Source: RI-43 sp033764725
GTDB lineage: Bacteria; Pseudomonadota; Alphaproteobacteria; Caulobacterales; Aquidulcibacteraceae
Direction of reading: 5' to 3'
Length of the DNA stretch: 64,000 bases
Assembly: GCA_033764725.1 (NCBI GenBank)
Contig: JANRIR010000014.1
Span: 1-64,000 of the forward strand
Part shown: positions 34,124 to 43,182 of the stretch, one piece after another
Layout of the letters: every line of letters begins with the position of its first letter
How positions within the stretch are numbered: the stretch's first letter is position 1
Made by a program: the position numbers and the translations under genes
The notes under the pieces: model-generated
Databases searched by the model: none
What the model saw: only the letters and a program-made list of their open reading frames with translations
Told to the model about the DNA's origin: nothing

Positions 34124-36712
34124 ATGGACCTCGAGAAGTTCACCGAACGCGCGCGGGGATTCCTGCAATCCGCGCAAACCATCGCCATGCGCGAGCAGCG
34201 CCAACAATTGGAGACGCAGCACCTGTTGAAGGCGCTGCTCGACGATCGCGAGGGCTTGTGCGCGGGGCTATTGCGTCACGCCGGGGCCGATCCGGCGCGC
34301 GTCGGCGCGGATGTCGATGCTGCCGTCCAGGCGCTGCCGAAAGTATCCGGCGGGGGCGACCGGCTCTACACCGCACCCTCGCTGGTGCGGGCGCTAGACG
34401 CCGCGCAGCAGGCGGCGACCAAGGCCGGCGATGCTTTCGTGACTGCGGAACGATTGCTGTTCGGCCTCGCCATCGCGCCCGACGGCAAGGCCGCCGAGAT
34501 CCTGAAGAAGCACGGCGCCGCGCCGGCGAAGATCGAAGCGGCGATCCAGGCGCTGCGCCAGGGGCGCACCGCGCAATCCGCATCCGCGGAAGACCAGTAT
34601 GATGCGCTGAAGAAATATGCGCGCGACCTCACGGAAGACGCCCGCAAAGGCAAGCTCGATCCCGTCATCGGCCGCGACGAGGAAATCCGCCGCACCATCC
34701 AGGTGCTCAGCCGCCGCACCAAAAACAATCCCGTGCTGATCGGCGAGCCCGGCGTCGGCAAGACCGCGATCGCCGAAGGGCTTGCGCTGCGCATCGTCAA
34801 TGGCGACGTGCCGGAGAGCCTGAAGACCAAGCGCCTCCTGGCGCTCGACATGGGCGCGCTGATCGCCGGCGCGAAATATCGCGGCGAGTTCGAGGAGCGC
34901 TTGAAGGCCGTGCTCACCGAAGTTCAGAGCGCGGACGGTCAGATCATTCTGTTCATCGACGAGATGCACACGCTCGTCGGCGCCGGCAAATCCGAAGGCG
35001 CCATGGACGCCTCCAACCTGTTGAAGCCCGCGCTGGCGCGCGGCGATCTGCATTGCGTCGGCGCGACGACGCTTGATGAATATCGCAAGCATGTCGAGAA
35101 GGATGCGGCGCTGGCGCGGCGCTTCCAGCCGATCTTCGTGAACGAGCCGAGCGTCGAGGACGCCATCTCCATCCTGCGCGGTCTGAAGGAGCGCTACGAA
35201 GTGCACCATGGCGTGCGCATCTCCGATGCCGCGATCGTCGCGGCCGCGCAATTGTCGCATCGCTACATTTCCGATCGCTTCCTGCCCGACAAGGCCATCG
35301 ACCTGATGGACGAGGCGGCCTCGCGCCTGCGCATGCAGGTCGATTCCAAGCCGGAGGAGCTCGACGAACTCGATCGCCGCCTCGTGCAGCTCAAGATCGA
35401 AGCGGAAGCCTTGAAGAAGGAAACCGATCCCGGATCGAAGGATCGCGCCGCCAAGCTGGCCGACGAGATCGCCCAGCTTGAGGCGAAATCGGCCGAGCTC
35501 ACGGCCGCATGGTCGGCGGAGAAAGGCAAGCTCGCCGCAGGCGCGAAGGCCAAGGAAGAACTCGAGCGACTGCACAACGAATACGAAAACGCGGTGCGCC
35601 GCGGCGACCTGCAGCGCGCTTCGGAAATCAAGTACGGCCAGATTCCTGACCTGGAGAAGCGCATCGCCGCATCGGAGGCGCAGGGCGGCGGGCTGATGAA
35701 AGAAATCGTCGACGCCGAAGCGATCGCTGCGGTCGTGTCGCGCTGGACGGGCGTGCCGGTCGAGAAAATGCTCGCCGGCGAAAAGGCGAAGCTGTTGCAA
35801 ATGGAAGATGCGCTGCGCGGGCGCGTGATCGGCCAGGACGAGGCGCTGCGTGCGGTGTCCGACGCGGTGCGCCGCGCGCGCGCCGGCCTGCAGGATCCCA
35901 ATCGCCCGATCGGCTCGTTCATGTTCCTCGGCCCCACGGGCGTCGGGAAAACCGAGCTGACGAAAGCGCTCGCCGAATTCCTGTTCAATGACGATACGGC
36001 GATGACGCGCATCGACATGTCGGAATACATGGAGAAGCATTCCGTCTCGCGCCTGATCGGCGCGCCGCCTGGCTATGTCGGCTATGAAGAGGGCGGCGCC
36101 TTGACCGAGAGCGTGCGGCGCAGGCCCTATCAGGTCGTGCTGTTCGACGAGATCGAGAAAGCGCACCCCGACGTCTTCAACGTGCTTTTGCAGGTGCTCG
36201 ACGACGGCCGCCTGACCGATGGTCAGGGGCGCACGGTGGACTTCAAGAACGTCATTTTGATCATGACGTCGAACGCCGGCGCCCATTTCCTCGCCGAACA
36301 GGGCGAAGGCGCCGATGTCGAGGACGTGCGCGATCTTGTGCTGGGCGAGGTGCGGGCGCGCTTCCGCCCGGAATTCCTCAACCGGATCGACGAGATCATC
36401 TTGTTCCGCAGGCTGCAGAAGGCGCAGATGGGCGAGATCGTGAAGATCCAGTTGCGACGTCTGGAAAAGCTTCTCGCCGATCGCAACATCGCCATCACGC
36501 TGGACGAGCGCGCAAAGGCGGAGCTTGCACGGCGCGGCTACGATCCCGCCTATGGCGCGCGTCCGTTGAAGCGCGTCATCCAGCGCGACCTGCAGGATCC
36601 GCTCGCGCGCCTGCTCCTCGAGGGCCGCGTGAAGGACGGCGATGTCGTCACCGTCACCTGGGACGGGAACGATTTCCTGTTCAACGGCGCAGCGGAGAAG
36701 CGCGCGGCGTAA
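34124..36712 (+). CDS. clpB: ATP-dependent chaperone ClpB
   Basis: ClpB is a hexameric AAA+ disaggregase that works with DnaK. The 862-aa product has the N-terminal Clp domain (1-145), nucleotide-binding domain 1 with Walker A GEPGVGKTA near 205, a long middle coiled coil (about 400-525), domain 2 with GPTGVGKTE near 605, and the C-terminal small domain (YDPAYGARPLKRVIQ). Length is normal. The ATG has GGAGGAGGGG upstream and a possible heat-shock promoter before it. Confidence 0.98.
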   Translation: MDLEKFTERARGFLQSAQTIAMREQRQQLETQHLLKALLDDREGLCAGLLRHAGADPARVGADVDAAVQALPKVSGGGDRLYTAPSLVRALDAAQQAATKAGDAFVTAERLLFGLAIAPDGKAAEILKKHGAAPAKIEAAIQALRQGRTAQSASAEDQYDALKKYARDLTEDARKGKLDPVIGRDEEIRRTIQVLSRRTKNNPVLIGEPGVGKTAIAEGLALRIVNGDVPESLKTKRLLALDMGALIAGAKYRGEFEERLKAVLTEVQSADGQIILFIDEMHTLVGAGKSEGAMDASNLLKPALARGDLHCVGATTLDEYRKHVEKDAALARRFQPIFVNEPSVEDAISILRGLKERYEVHHGVRISDAAIVAAAQLSHRYISDRFLPDKAIDLMDEAASRLRMQVDSKPEELDELDRRLVQLKIEAEALKKETDPGSKDRAAKLADEIAQLEAKSAELTAAWSAEKGKLAAGAKAKEELERLHNEYENAVRRGDLQRASEIKYGQIPDLEKRIAASEAQGGGLMKEIVDAEAIAAVVSRWTGVPVEKMLAGEKAKLLQMEDALRGRVIGQDEALRAVSDAVRRARAGLQDPNRPIGSFMFLGPTGVGKTELTKALAEFLFNDDTAMTRIDMSEYMEKHSVSRLIGAPPGYVGYEEGGALTESVRRRPYQVVLFDEIEKAHPDVFNVLLQVLDDGRLTDGQGRTVDFKNVILIMTSNAGAHFLAEQGEGADVEDVRDLVLGEVRARFRPEFLNRIDEIILFRRLQKAQMGEIVKIQLRRLEKLLADRNIAITLDERAKAELARRGYDPAYGARPLKRVIQRDLQDPLARLLLEGRVKDGDVVTVTWDGNDFLFNGAAEKRAA

Positions 36713-36724
36713 GGCGGCGCGCCG

Positions 36725-37114
36725 TCAGTCGCGAAACACGACGCGCTTGCTGAGCGTAAAGTTCAGCGCCATGCCTGCGAGCGACCCTGCGGCGACAGCC
36801 AGCCAGGGATTGTCGAGCGGCGCAGGCGCTGCAGCGATCAGCGTGGCGTAGACCGCGAAATTCACCGCGCCGCCGACGAGGTTGGCGATCACGAACGCGG
36901 CCCATTGCCGGAGCAATCCGGCGCGGCCGCGCACGCCGAACGTCAGCCGCCGGTTGAGCGCGAACGTGGTCGTCGCGGCGCACAGATAGGACACGATGCG
37001 CCCCGCATAGGCGCCGAGCATGGGCGTCACGGCAAACAGGATTCCCGCATCGACGACATAGCCGACGACGCCGACGGCGCCGAACGTCAGCGCCTGACGC
37101 AGCGCGGCCTTCAC
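36725..37114 (-). CDS. GtrA family membrane protein
   Basis: A 129-aa protein with four hydrophobic segments that fits the GtrA family: FGAVGVVGYVVDAGILF in helix one, NRRLTFGVRG after helix two, and the C-terminal NFTLSKRVVFRD. GtrA proteins are thought to help move undecaprenyl-phosphate sugars across the membrane. It starts with GTG overlapping the stop of the GT2 gene (GTGA), so the two form a coupled pair, a common glycosyltransferase/flippase arrangement. Confidence 0.88.
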   Translation of the reverse strand: MKAALRQALTFGAVGVVGYVVDAGILFAVTPMLGAYAGRIVSYLCAATTTFALNRRLTFGVRGRAGLLRQWAAFVIANLVGGAVNFAVYATLIAAAPAPLDNPWLAVAAGSLAGMALNFTLSKRVVFRD

Positions 37115-38097
37115 GACGCGTGATCGTGCGGGGCGGGCAAGGCGAGATAGGCGAGGCGGCGCGCTTCCCGGCGGCCTTTGGTGACGGTGTCGAGAATGAG
37201 CCCGCAGGCGAGGCTGAAAAAGCTCATCACCGCAAGGCCGGTCGCTGCGACCCAGGTCGGCAGCCGCGGCACCAGACCGGTCTGCATGTATTCCACCAGC
37301 ACGGGCGCGGCGAGCGCTGCGGCGGCGGCGATCAGCGCGAAGGCGAGCGCGCCGAAGAATTCCAGCGGCCGTTCTTCGCGGATCAGGCGCGCGATGAAGC
37401 GCCCGATGCGCGCGCCGTCGCGGATCGTGCGCAATTTGCTCGCCGAGCCTTCCGGCCGTTCGCGATAGAGGGTTTCGACTTCGTCGAACGCGGCGCCGAT
37501 CTCGAGCGCGTGGACGGTCAATTCGGTTTCGACCTCGAAACCACGCGACAGGGCGGGGAAGCTTTTCACGAAGCGCCGCGACATCACCCGATAGCCCGAC
37601 AGCATGTCCTTGAGGTCGGCGCGGAATACGGTTGCGATCACGCCGGTCAGCACGCGATTGCCGAATTGATGGCCGCGCCTGTAGGCCGCATCGCTGGCGT
37701 GCCTGCGCGCGCCGACGACCATGTCGAGGCGATGCTCGATCAGATGCTGGATGAGCAGCGGCGCGGCGGCGGCGTCGTAGGTGTTGTCGCCGTCGATCAT
37801 GACGAAGATGTCGGCCTCGATGTCCGACAGCATGCGCCGCACGACATTGCCCTTGCCGCGTGCGCGCTCACGGCGGACCACGGCGCCGGCGGCGCGCGCG
37901 CGGTCGACGGTCGCGTCGGTCGACATGTTATCGTAGACGTAAACGGTCGCCTGCGGCAGCGCGCGCAGAAATCCGCGCACGACGTCGCCGATCGTCGCCT
38001 CTTCGTTGAAGCAGGGTGCGATCACCGCGATCTTCAGGGCGTGCGGCGCAGGCGCGCTGCGCGTCGTGCGATCGGCGTCGATCGGGATGGCGGTCAT
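37111..38097 (-). CDS. family 2 glycosyltransferase with C-terminal membrane segments
   Basis: A 328-aa protein with a GT2 (GT-A fold) domain: IAVIAPCFNEEATIGDVV, YVYDNMSTDATVD, the DxD-containing MIDGDNTYD and the YRVMSRRFVKSFP region, followed by two hydrophobic segments near the C-terminus. It resembles DPM1/GtrB-type polyprenyl-phosphate sugar transferases, which fits the overlapping GtrA gene. The sugar is unknown. Start ATG 38097 overlaps the stop of the EamA gene (ATGA). Confidence 0.88.
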   Translation of the reverse strand: MTAIPIDADRTTRSAPAPHALKIAVIAPCFNEEATIGDVVRGFLRALPQATVYVYDNMSTDATVDRARAAGAVVRRERARGKGNVVRRMLSDIEADIFVMIDGDNTYDAAAAPLLIQHLIEHRLDMVVGARRHASDAAYRRGHQFGNRVLTGVIATVFRADLKDMLSGYRVMSRRFVKSFPALSRGFEVETELTVHALEIGAAFDEVETLYRERPEGSASKLRTIRDGARIGRFIARLIREERPLEFFGALAFALIAAAAALAAPVLVEYMQTGLVPRLPTWVAATGLAVMSFFSLACGLILDTVTKGRREARRLAYLALPAPHDHAS

Positions 38098-38999
38098 CCG
38101 AGGTCTCCGGCCGCGGCGGCGAGGCGGCGCTCCTCCCACGCCGACCAGACGCACGCAACAATGATCAGCCCCGCGCCGAACAGCACGTCCGGGCGGAGAA
38201 TCTCCTGAAACAACAGGTATCCGATCACGCTCGCCCACAGCAATTCGGTGTAGTGGATCGGCGCAAGGCGCTGCGCCTCGGCTTTGGCGTAGGCGCGCGC
38301 CACCAGATACATGCCCGCCGCCGCCAACAGCCCCATCAGTAGGAAGACCGGCCAATCGGTCCAGCGTGGCGGCGGCGCGATCAGCAGCGTTGGCCCCAGC
38401 ACGATCAGTCCCGGCAGCAGCGTCGCCAAAAGGCCGACGATCGGCGCGCCGTCGGTCTGGGCGCGCGCACGCATCAACACCACCGACACCGCGAACGTCA
38501 GCGCCGAGAAGATCACCGACGCAACGCCCCAGGCGTGCAGCGGATTCTCCGCAAAGCTCGGCGCGCCCTGGGCGGCGGCGAGCACGCCGCCGAAGCCCAG
38601 CGCGATCGCGGCCAGATTGCGCGGCCGCACCGGCTCGCCGATCAGCGCCGCCGCGACGAAGGGCACGACCAGCGGATAAAAGAACGCGTACGCCACCGCC
38701 TCGGCCAGCGGCAGCACCGTCAATCCCCAGAAGAACGACGTGGCGGAAGCCGCGATCACTAGGCCGCGCACGCTATGGGCGCGCCACATCGCGGCGGTGA
38801 TGCGCGGCCGCCCGGCGTGCGCCCAGATCATCGCCGCAAAGGCGAAGCCGAAGACATAGCGCCCGAGCGTGACCACGAGGACATGATTGGTCTCCGCCGC
38901 GACCTTGATCGTGGCGTCCATCGCCGACAGCGTCGCCACGCCCAGCGCCAGCAGCAGCGCAGGGGACGCAGCCGCTTGCCGCGCTTCGCCGTTCGCCAC
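38094..38999 (-). CDS. EamA/DMT family transporter
   Basis: A 301-aa membrane protein with about ten hydrophobic segments in two EamA halves (about 15-145 and 160-290), with the typical ALLIGEPVRPRN and GYLLFQEILRPDV motifs after the fourth and ninth helices. Substrate unknown. It starts at GTG 38999, preceded by GGAGGGG at about six bases; the frame is open much further to the right only because it runs antisense to the acyl-CoA dehydrogenase gene. It heads a three-gene - strand unit with GT2 and GtrA. Confidence 0.86.
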   Translation of the reverse strand: MANGEARQAAASPALLLALGVATLSAMDATIKVAAETNHVLVVTLGRYVFGFAFAAMIWAHAGRPRITAAMWRAHSVRGLVIAASATSFFWGLTVLPLAEAVAYAFFYPLVVPFVAAALIGEPVRPRNLAAIALGFGGVLAAAQGAPSFAENPLHAWGVASVIFSALTFAVSVVLMRARAQTDGAPIVGLLATLLPGLIVLGPTLLIAPPPRWTDWPVFLLMGLLAAAGMYLVARAYAKAEAQRLAPIHYTELLWASVIGYLLFQEILRPDVLFGAGLIIVACVWSAWEERRLAAAAGDLG

Positions 39000-39074
39000 T
39001 GCCGCCCCTCCGCTCGCGGCGCACTTGGGTCCGGGCCGCCGACCGTCTATAGACCGGCTCCCAGGATTGACGCG

Positions 39075-40217
39075 ATGCCTTTCGACCTGACCGAAGACCA
39101 GACCCTGATCGTGGACACCGCCCGCGCGTTCGCCGATGCGCGGCTGCGGCCGAACGCGTCGCGCTGGGAAGAGGAGGGCGGGCTCGACCGCGCCGTCTTG
39201 CGCGAGATGGCGGCGTTGGGCTTTGCGGCCATCTATGTGCGCGATGATGTCGGCGGCTCCGGCCTGGGGCGGCTCGATGCGGCGCTGATCTTCGAGCAAT
39301 TGTCGCGCGGATGCGTGTCGCACGCCGCCTTCGTGTCGATCCACAATATGTGCTCGTGGATGATCGATCGCTTCGGAGACGCGGCGCAGCGCGAGCGGTT
39401 TCTGCCGCGTCTTGCGAGCATGGAGCTGATCGCATCCTATTGCTTGACCGAGCCCAACGCGGGATCGGATGCGGCCAGCCTGCGCACGACAGCGCAGCCG
39501 GATGGCAATGCGCATTACGTGCTCAACGGGTCGAAATCGTTCATTTCGGGCGGCGGCTTCTCGGATCTCTACGTAGTGATGGCGCGCACCGGGGGGCCAG
39601 GCGCCGGCGGCGTTTCGGCTTTCCTCGTGGAAAAGGACGCGCCCGGCCTCTCGTTCGGCAAGAACGAGCGCAAAATGGGCTGGAAAGCGCAGCAGACGGC
39701 GCAGGTGATCTTCGAGGATTGCCGCGTGCCGGCCGAGAATCGCATCGGCCCCGAGGGCGACGGCTTCAAGTACGCGATGCGCGGGCTCGATGGCGGGCGG
39801 CTCAACATCGCGGCCTGTTCGCTCGGCGGGGCGCAGGACGCGTTCGACCGCGCCCTTGTCTACGCGCAAGAGCGCAAGCAATTCGGCAAGGCGCTGTCGG
39901 ATTTTCAGGCCACGCAGTTCAAGCTTGCGGACATGGAGACCGAGCTGCAAGCCGGCCGCGCGCTGTTGTATGAAGCCGCGCGCCGCCTCGACGCCGGCGA
40001 TGCGAACGCCACCAAGTTTTGCGCCATGGCGAAGCGCTTCGTCACCGATATGGGCTTCAAGGTCGCCAATGATGCGCTGCAGCTGCACGGCGGCTACGGC
40101 TATCTCGTCGATTATGAAGTGGAGCGGATCGTGCGCGATCTGCGCGTGCACCAGATCCTCGAAGGCGCCAACGAGATCATGCGCGTGATCGTGGCGCGGG
40201 AGGTGTTGCGGTCATGA
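39075..40217 (+). CDS. acyl-CoA dehydrogenase, isobutyryl-CoA dehydrogenase-like
   Basis: A 380-aa flavoenzyme of the acyl-CoA dehydrogenase family: N-terminal helical domain, CLTEPNAGSDAASLRT flavin-binding segment, GWKAQQTAQVIFEDCRVP, and the C-terminal LHGGYGYLVDYEVERIVRDLRVHQILEGANEIMR, very like mammalian isobutyryl-CoA dehydrogenase (ACAD8). With 3-hydroxyisobutyryl-CoA hydrolase encoded at 41688, this supports valine catabolism. The ATG at 39075 is chosen; the frame is open upstream antisense to the EamA gene. Its stop overlaps the next gene (ATGA). Confidence 0.92.
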   Translation: MPFDLTEDQTLIVDTARAFADARLRPNASRWEEEGGLDRAVLREMAALGFAAIYVRDDVGGSGLGRLDAALIFEQLSRGCVSHAAFVSIHNMCSWMIDRFGDAAQRERFLPRLASMELIASYCLTEPNAGSDAASLRTTAQPDGNAHYVLNGSKSFISGGGFSDLYVVMARTGGPGAGGVSAFLVEKDAPGLSFGKNERKMGWKAQQTAQVIFEDCRVPAENRIGPEGDGFKYAMRGLDGGRLNIAACSLGGAQDAFDRALVYAQERKQFGKALSDFQATQFKLADMETELQAGRALLYEAARRLDAGDANATKFCAMAKRFVTDMGFKVANDALQLHGGYGYLVDYEVERIVRDLRVHQILEGANEIMRVIVAREVLRS

Positions 40218-40603
40218 TCTTTCGCGCAAGCGCCATCGGCTTTCTCCTCTGGCTCGCGGCCACGCTCGGTTTGCGCTTCTATGGCCACCTGGTTTTCTAT
40301 CCGGACGAGCGGCTGCAGCTTGGCCTGCTGATCGGCGTGCCCCTGGCGATGGCGCTCATCACCGCGCTGTTGCTGCGCTTCATCGGCGAGGCGCGCGGCG
40401 ACGAGGCGGAGGCGGCCATCGGACTGGCCTTCCCCGGCATGGCGCTCGACGTCTATGTCGTCTCCAACTTCGAACAAGTGTTTCCCAATCTCGATCCGAG
40501 CTTGAGCGAAGCGTTCGCAGCGCTTCTGCTCGCCGCCTATGCGACGATGATTTTTGTGGGGCTTATGATGACGCGATTGGCGCCGCAAGATGAGCGCGTG
40601 TGA
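40214..40603 (+). CDS. DUF5367 family membrane protein
   Basis: A 129-aa protein with four hydrophobic segments that resembles DUF5367: FPGMALDVYVVSNFEQVFPNLDPS in the third region is the recognisable stretch. The family is uncharacterised. The gene overlaps the acyl-CoA dehydrogenase stop (ATGA) and its own stop overlaps the glpQ start (TGATG), so it is certainly cotranscribed. Nothing in it points to a role in valine breakdown. Confidence 0.8.
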   Translation: MIFRASAIGFLLWLAATLGLRFYGHLVFYPDERLQLGLLIGVPLAMALITALLLRFIGEARGDEAEAAIGLAFPGMALDVYVVSNFEQVFPNLDPSLSEAFAALLLAAYATMIFVGLMMTRLAPQDERV

Positions 40604-41679
40604 TGCGCAGGCGCTCCGTGCTCCTGGGCGCCGCCGCGCTCGCCGGTTGCGCGCAAACGCCGCTGCCGCAGATCGCTCTGCCTAGCTTGGGTCAGCGCCG
40701 CCCCATCGTGATCGCGCATCGCGGCGCGAGCGGCGAGCGGCCGGAGCACACGATCGCGGCCTACAGGCTGGCGATCGCGCAAGGCGCCGACGTGATCGAG
40801 CCCGATCTCGTGCTGAGCAAGGACGGGGTCTTCGTGTGCCGGCACGAGAACGAAATCTCCGGCACGACGGACGTCGCGGCGCGCGCCGAGTTCGCCGATC
40901 GCCGCACCGTGAAGCGGATCGACGGGGTCGAGGTCAGCGGCTGGTTCACTGAAGATTTCACGTTGGCGGAATTGAAGACGCTGCGCTGCAAGGAGCGCCT
41001 GCCGGACCTGCGGCCGGGATCGGCCTATTTCGACGGGCAGGAAACCATCCCCACCTTCGACGAGGTTTTGCGTCTCGCGCTTGAAGGCGGCGTAGGCGTC
41101 TGTCCCGAGCTCAAACATCCGCGCCATTTCCAAAGCGTGGGTCTCGACATGTCCGTCGAGTTCATGGACCGGGTCGGCGCGTGGCGTCGCGAGCGCGCCG
41201 GGCCGCGCATTTTCGCGCAATGTTTCGAAATCGCCCCGCTGCGGCGCCTCGCCGAGCTCGGATCGTTCGCCAATGTCGAAAGCGTACAATTGATCGCCGC
41301 CGGCGGCGGCCCCGCGGACGAACCCGCGCGGCGCTACGCCGACATGGTCGCCAATGACGGGCTGCGCGCAATCGCCCAATACGCGGATGCGATCGGCGTG
41401 GAGAAGTCGCTGATCATTCCGCGCGATGCGCAGGGGCGGTCCTTGCCCACGACCAATCTCGTCGGCCGCGCGCATTTCGTCGATCTCAAGGTCTATGTCT
41501 GGACGTTCCGGGCGGAGAATTATTTCCTGCCGCTGGAGCGCCGCCGCGGCGATCCCGAGGCCCCCGATTACCTGCGCACGCGCGGCGATCTCGAGGGCGA
41601 GATCGCGCAATTCGCCGACCTGGGCGTCGACGGCGTGTTCACCGATCACACCGCGCCGGCGATCGCCGCTCTGCGTTGA
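40603..41679 (+). CDS. glpQ: glycerophosphodiester phosphodiesterase, lipoprotein
   Basis: GlpQ hydrolyses glycerophosphodiesters to glycerol 3-phosphate and an alcohol. The 358-aa product, the same length as E. coli GlpQ, has a lipoprotein-type start (RRSVLLGAAALAGCAQ), IVIAHRGASGERPEHT with the catalytic histidine and arginine, the metal-binding IEPDLVLSKDG and HENEISGTTDVA. Unlike soluble E. coli GlpQ it is likely anchored by a lipobox cysteine at residue 16. Start ATG 40603 overlaps the previous stop; 41676 TGA ends it just before the hydrolase gene. Confidence 0.92.
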   Translation: MRRRSVLLGAAALAGCAQTPLPQIALPSLGQRRPIVIAHRGASGERPEHTIAAYRLAIAQGADVIEPDLVLSKDGVFVCRHENEISGTTDVAARAEFADRRTVKRIDGVEVSGWFTEDFTLAELKTLRCKERLPDLRPGSAYFDGQETIPTFDEVLRLALEGGVGVCPELKHPRHFQSVGLDMSVEFMDRVGAWRRERAGPRIFAQCFEIAPLRRLAELGSFANVESVQLIAAGGGPADEPARRYADMVANDGLRAIAQYADAIGVEKSLIIPRDAQGRSLPTTNLVGRAHFVDLKVYVWTFRAENYFLPLERRRGDPEAPDYLRTRGDLEGEIAQFADLGVDGVFTDHTAPAIAALR

Positions 41680-41687
41680 GGAAAGCG

Positions 41688-42758
41688 ATGTCGACAGAGC
41701 CGGAGATCATCGCGCGCGTCGAAGGCAGGGTGGGGCGCATCACGCTCAATCGGCCGGCTGCGCTGCACGCGCTCAATGCGGAGATGTGCGCCGCGATGAT
41801 CGCAGCGCTCAGCGCCTGGCGCGACGATCCGAACGTCACGGTCGTGCTCGTCGATCACGTCGAGGGCACGCGCGGGTTCTGCGCCGGCGGCGATATTCGC
41901 ATGCTCGCCGAAAGCGGCGCCAGCGACGGCGCGGCGGCGCGGGCGTTCTTTCACACCGAGTACCGGCTCAACCATCTCATCCAGTCCTATCCGAAGCCCT
42001 ATGTCGCGCTGATCGACGGCGTGACGATGGGCGGCGGCGTCGGCATCTCGGTGCATGGCGCGTTTCGCGTCGCCACCGAACGCACCACATTCGCCATGCC
42101 GGAAACCGGCATCGGCCTTTTTCCCGACGTCGGCGGCGGCTGGTTCTTGCCGCGCCTGCCGCAGCCGGCGCTTGGCGTCTGGCTTGCGCTCACCGGCGCG
42201 CGTTTGAAGGGGAAGGAGTGCGTCTCCGCCGGCGTCGCGACGCATTATGCGCCAAGCGCCTTGCTGGCCGCGGTGCGCACGCAGATCGCCGGCGCCGCCG
42301 ACATGCCTGATCCCGCGCGGGCGCTGCGCTCCGGGCTCGATGCGCTGGATGAATCCGACGGCGCGCCGGTCGTCCCCGCGGATGTCGCGCTCGATCGTCT
42401 GTTCGGGTTCGACTCGGTCGAAGCGATTGTCGCGGCGCTGGCGGCGGACGGCGGCGCCTGGGCGGCCGCGCAGCTTGAAACGCTGCGCGCGAAATCGCCG
42501 CAAACCTTGAAGGTCGCGCTTCGGCAGGTGCGCGAAGGCGCGCGCTGCGCCGCGTTCGCGGATGTGATGCGCATGGAATACCGCATCGCCTGCCGCGTCG
42601 TGCATCGCCACGATTTCATCGAAGGCGTGCGCGCCGTCATTATCGACAAGGACAACGCGCCGAAATGGTCGCCTGCGACGCTCGAAGGCGTGACCGATCG
42701 CGTGCTCGACGACATCTTCGCGCCGTTGCCGGCGCATGAGGAATGGACGCCGCTTTAG
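41688..42758 (+). CDS. 3-hydroxyisobutyryl-CoA hydrolase-like protein (enoyl-CoA hydratase family)
   Basis: A 356-aa crotonase-fold protein with the extended C-terminus of 3-hydroxyisobutyryl-CoA hydrolases. The oxyanion region GFCAGGDIRMLAE and ETGIGLFPDVGGGWFLPRL closely match mammalian HIBCH. It removes CoA from 3-hydroxyisobutyryl-CoA in valine degradation, which fits the isobutyryl-CoA dehydrogenase-like gene upstream. I start at ATG 41688, with GAGGAAAG before it; a TTG at 41676 is in frame. Confidence 0.9.
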   Translation: MSTEPEIIARVEGRVGRITLNRPAALHALNAEMCAAMIAALSAWRDDPNVTVVLVDHVEGTRGFCAGGDIRMLAESGASDGAAARAFFHTEYRLNHLIQSYPKPYVALIDGVTMGGGVGISVHGAFRVATERTTFAMPETGIGLFPDVGGGWFLPRLPQPALGVWLALTGARLKGKECVSAGVATHYAPSALLAAVRTQIAGAADMPDPARALRSGLDALDESDGAPVVPADVALDRLFGFDSVEAIVAALAADGGAWAAAQLETLRAKSPQTLKVALRQVREGARCAAFADVMRMEYRIACRVVHRHDFIEGVRAVIIDKDNAPKWSPATLEGVTDRVLDDIFAPLPAHEEWTPL

Positions 42759-42768
42759 CGGTGCAGGC

Positions 42769-43113
42769 TTAAGCCACGCGGCGCAGCATTTGGCGGTTCA
42801 GAATCGGCGTGTGCGCGTTGAGGATGTCGTTGAAGATGGCCTCGCGCTGACGCTCGTCCGGCGCCGCCAACAGATGGATCTCCTTGGCGCCGAGCTGATC
42901 GGCCGCGGCCCACATGTCGTGCCGCGCCAGCGCTTCCGCGAGGCTGTGCGTGTGCGCGATGTAGAGCATCACAGGGCCGCCGGATTCCATCGTCTCGTCC
43001 GGGCTTGGCTTGACGAACATGTACACGCCGCCGACCGGCTCCCAGGAGCGCTTGGAGCGCGCCACGTCCACCGGGTACCACCGTCCGCTGTCGCCTTGCC
43101 AAGAGAAAGCCAC
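42769..43113 (-). CDS. hypothetical protein, 114 aa
   Basis: A soluble protein rich in aromatic and charged residues (MAFSWQGDSGRWYPVDVARS, GGVYMFVKPSPDE, VMLYIAHTHSLAEAL), looking like a real small alpha/beta protein; the YIAHTHS segment is probably conserved. I do not recognise a family. It converges on the hydrolase gene and lies 69 bases after the VWA-like gene on the - strand, so it may end that unit. Confidence 0.65.
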   Translation of the reverse strand: MAFSWQGDSGRWYPVDVARSKRSWEPVGGVYMFVKPSPDETMESGGPVMLYIAHTHSLAEALARHDMWAAADQLGAKEIHLLAAPDERQREAIFNDILNAHTPILNRQMLRRVA

Positions 43114-43182
43114 GCGCGCCTCGCCTGATTTATTGCAATGGCGTGACGTTAGCGCGAGTCGATGGAGATGAAAGCGCCGGGC

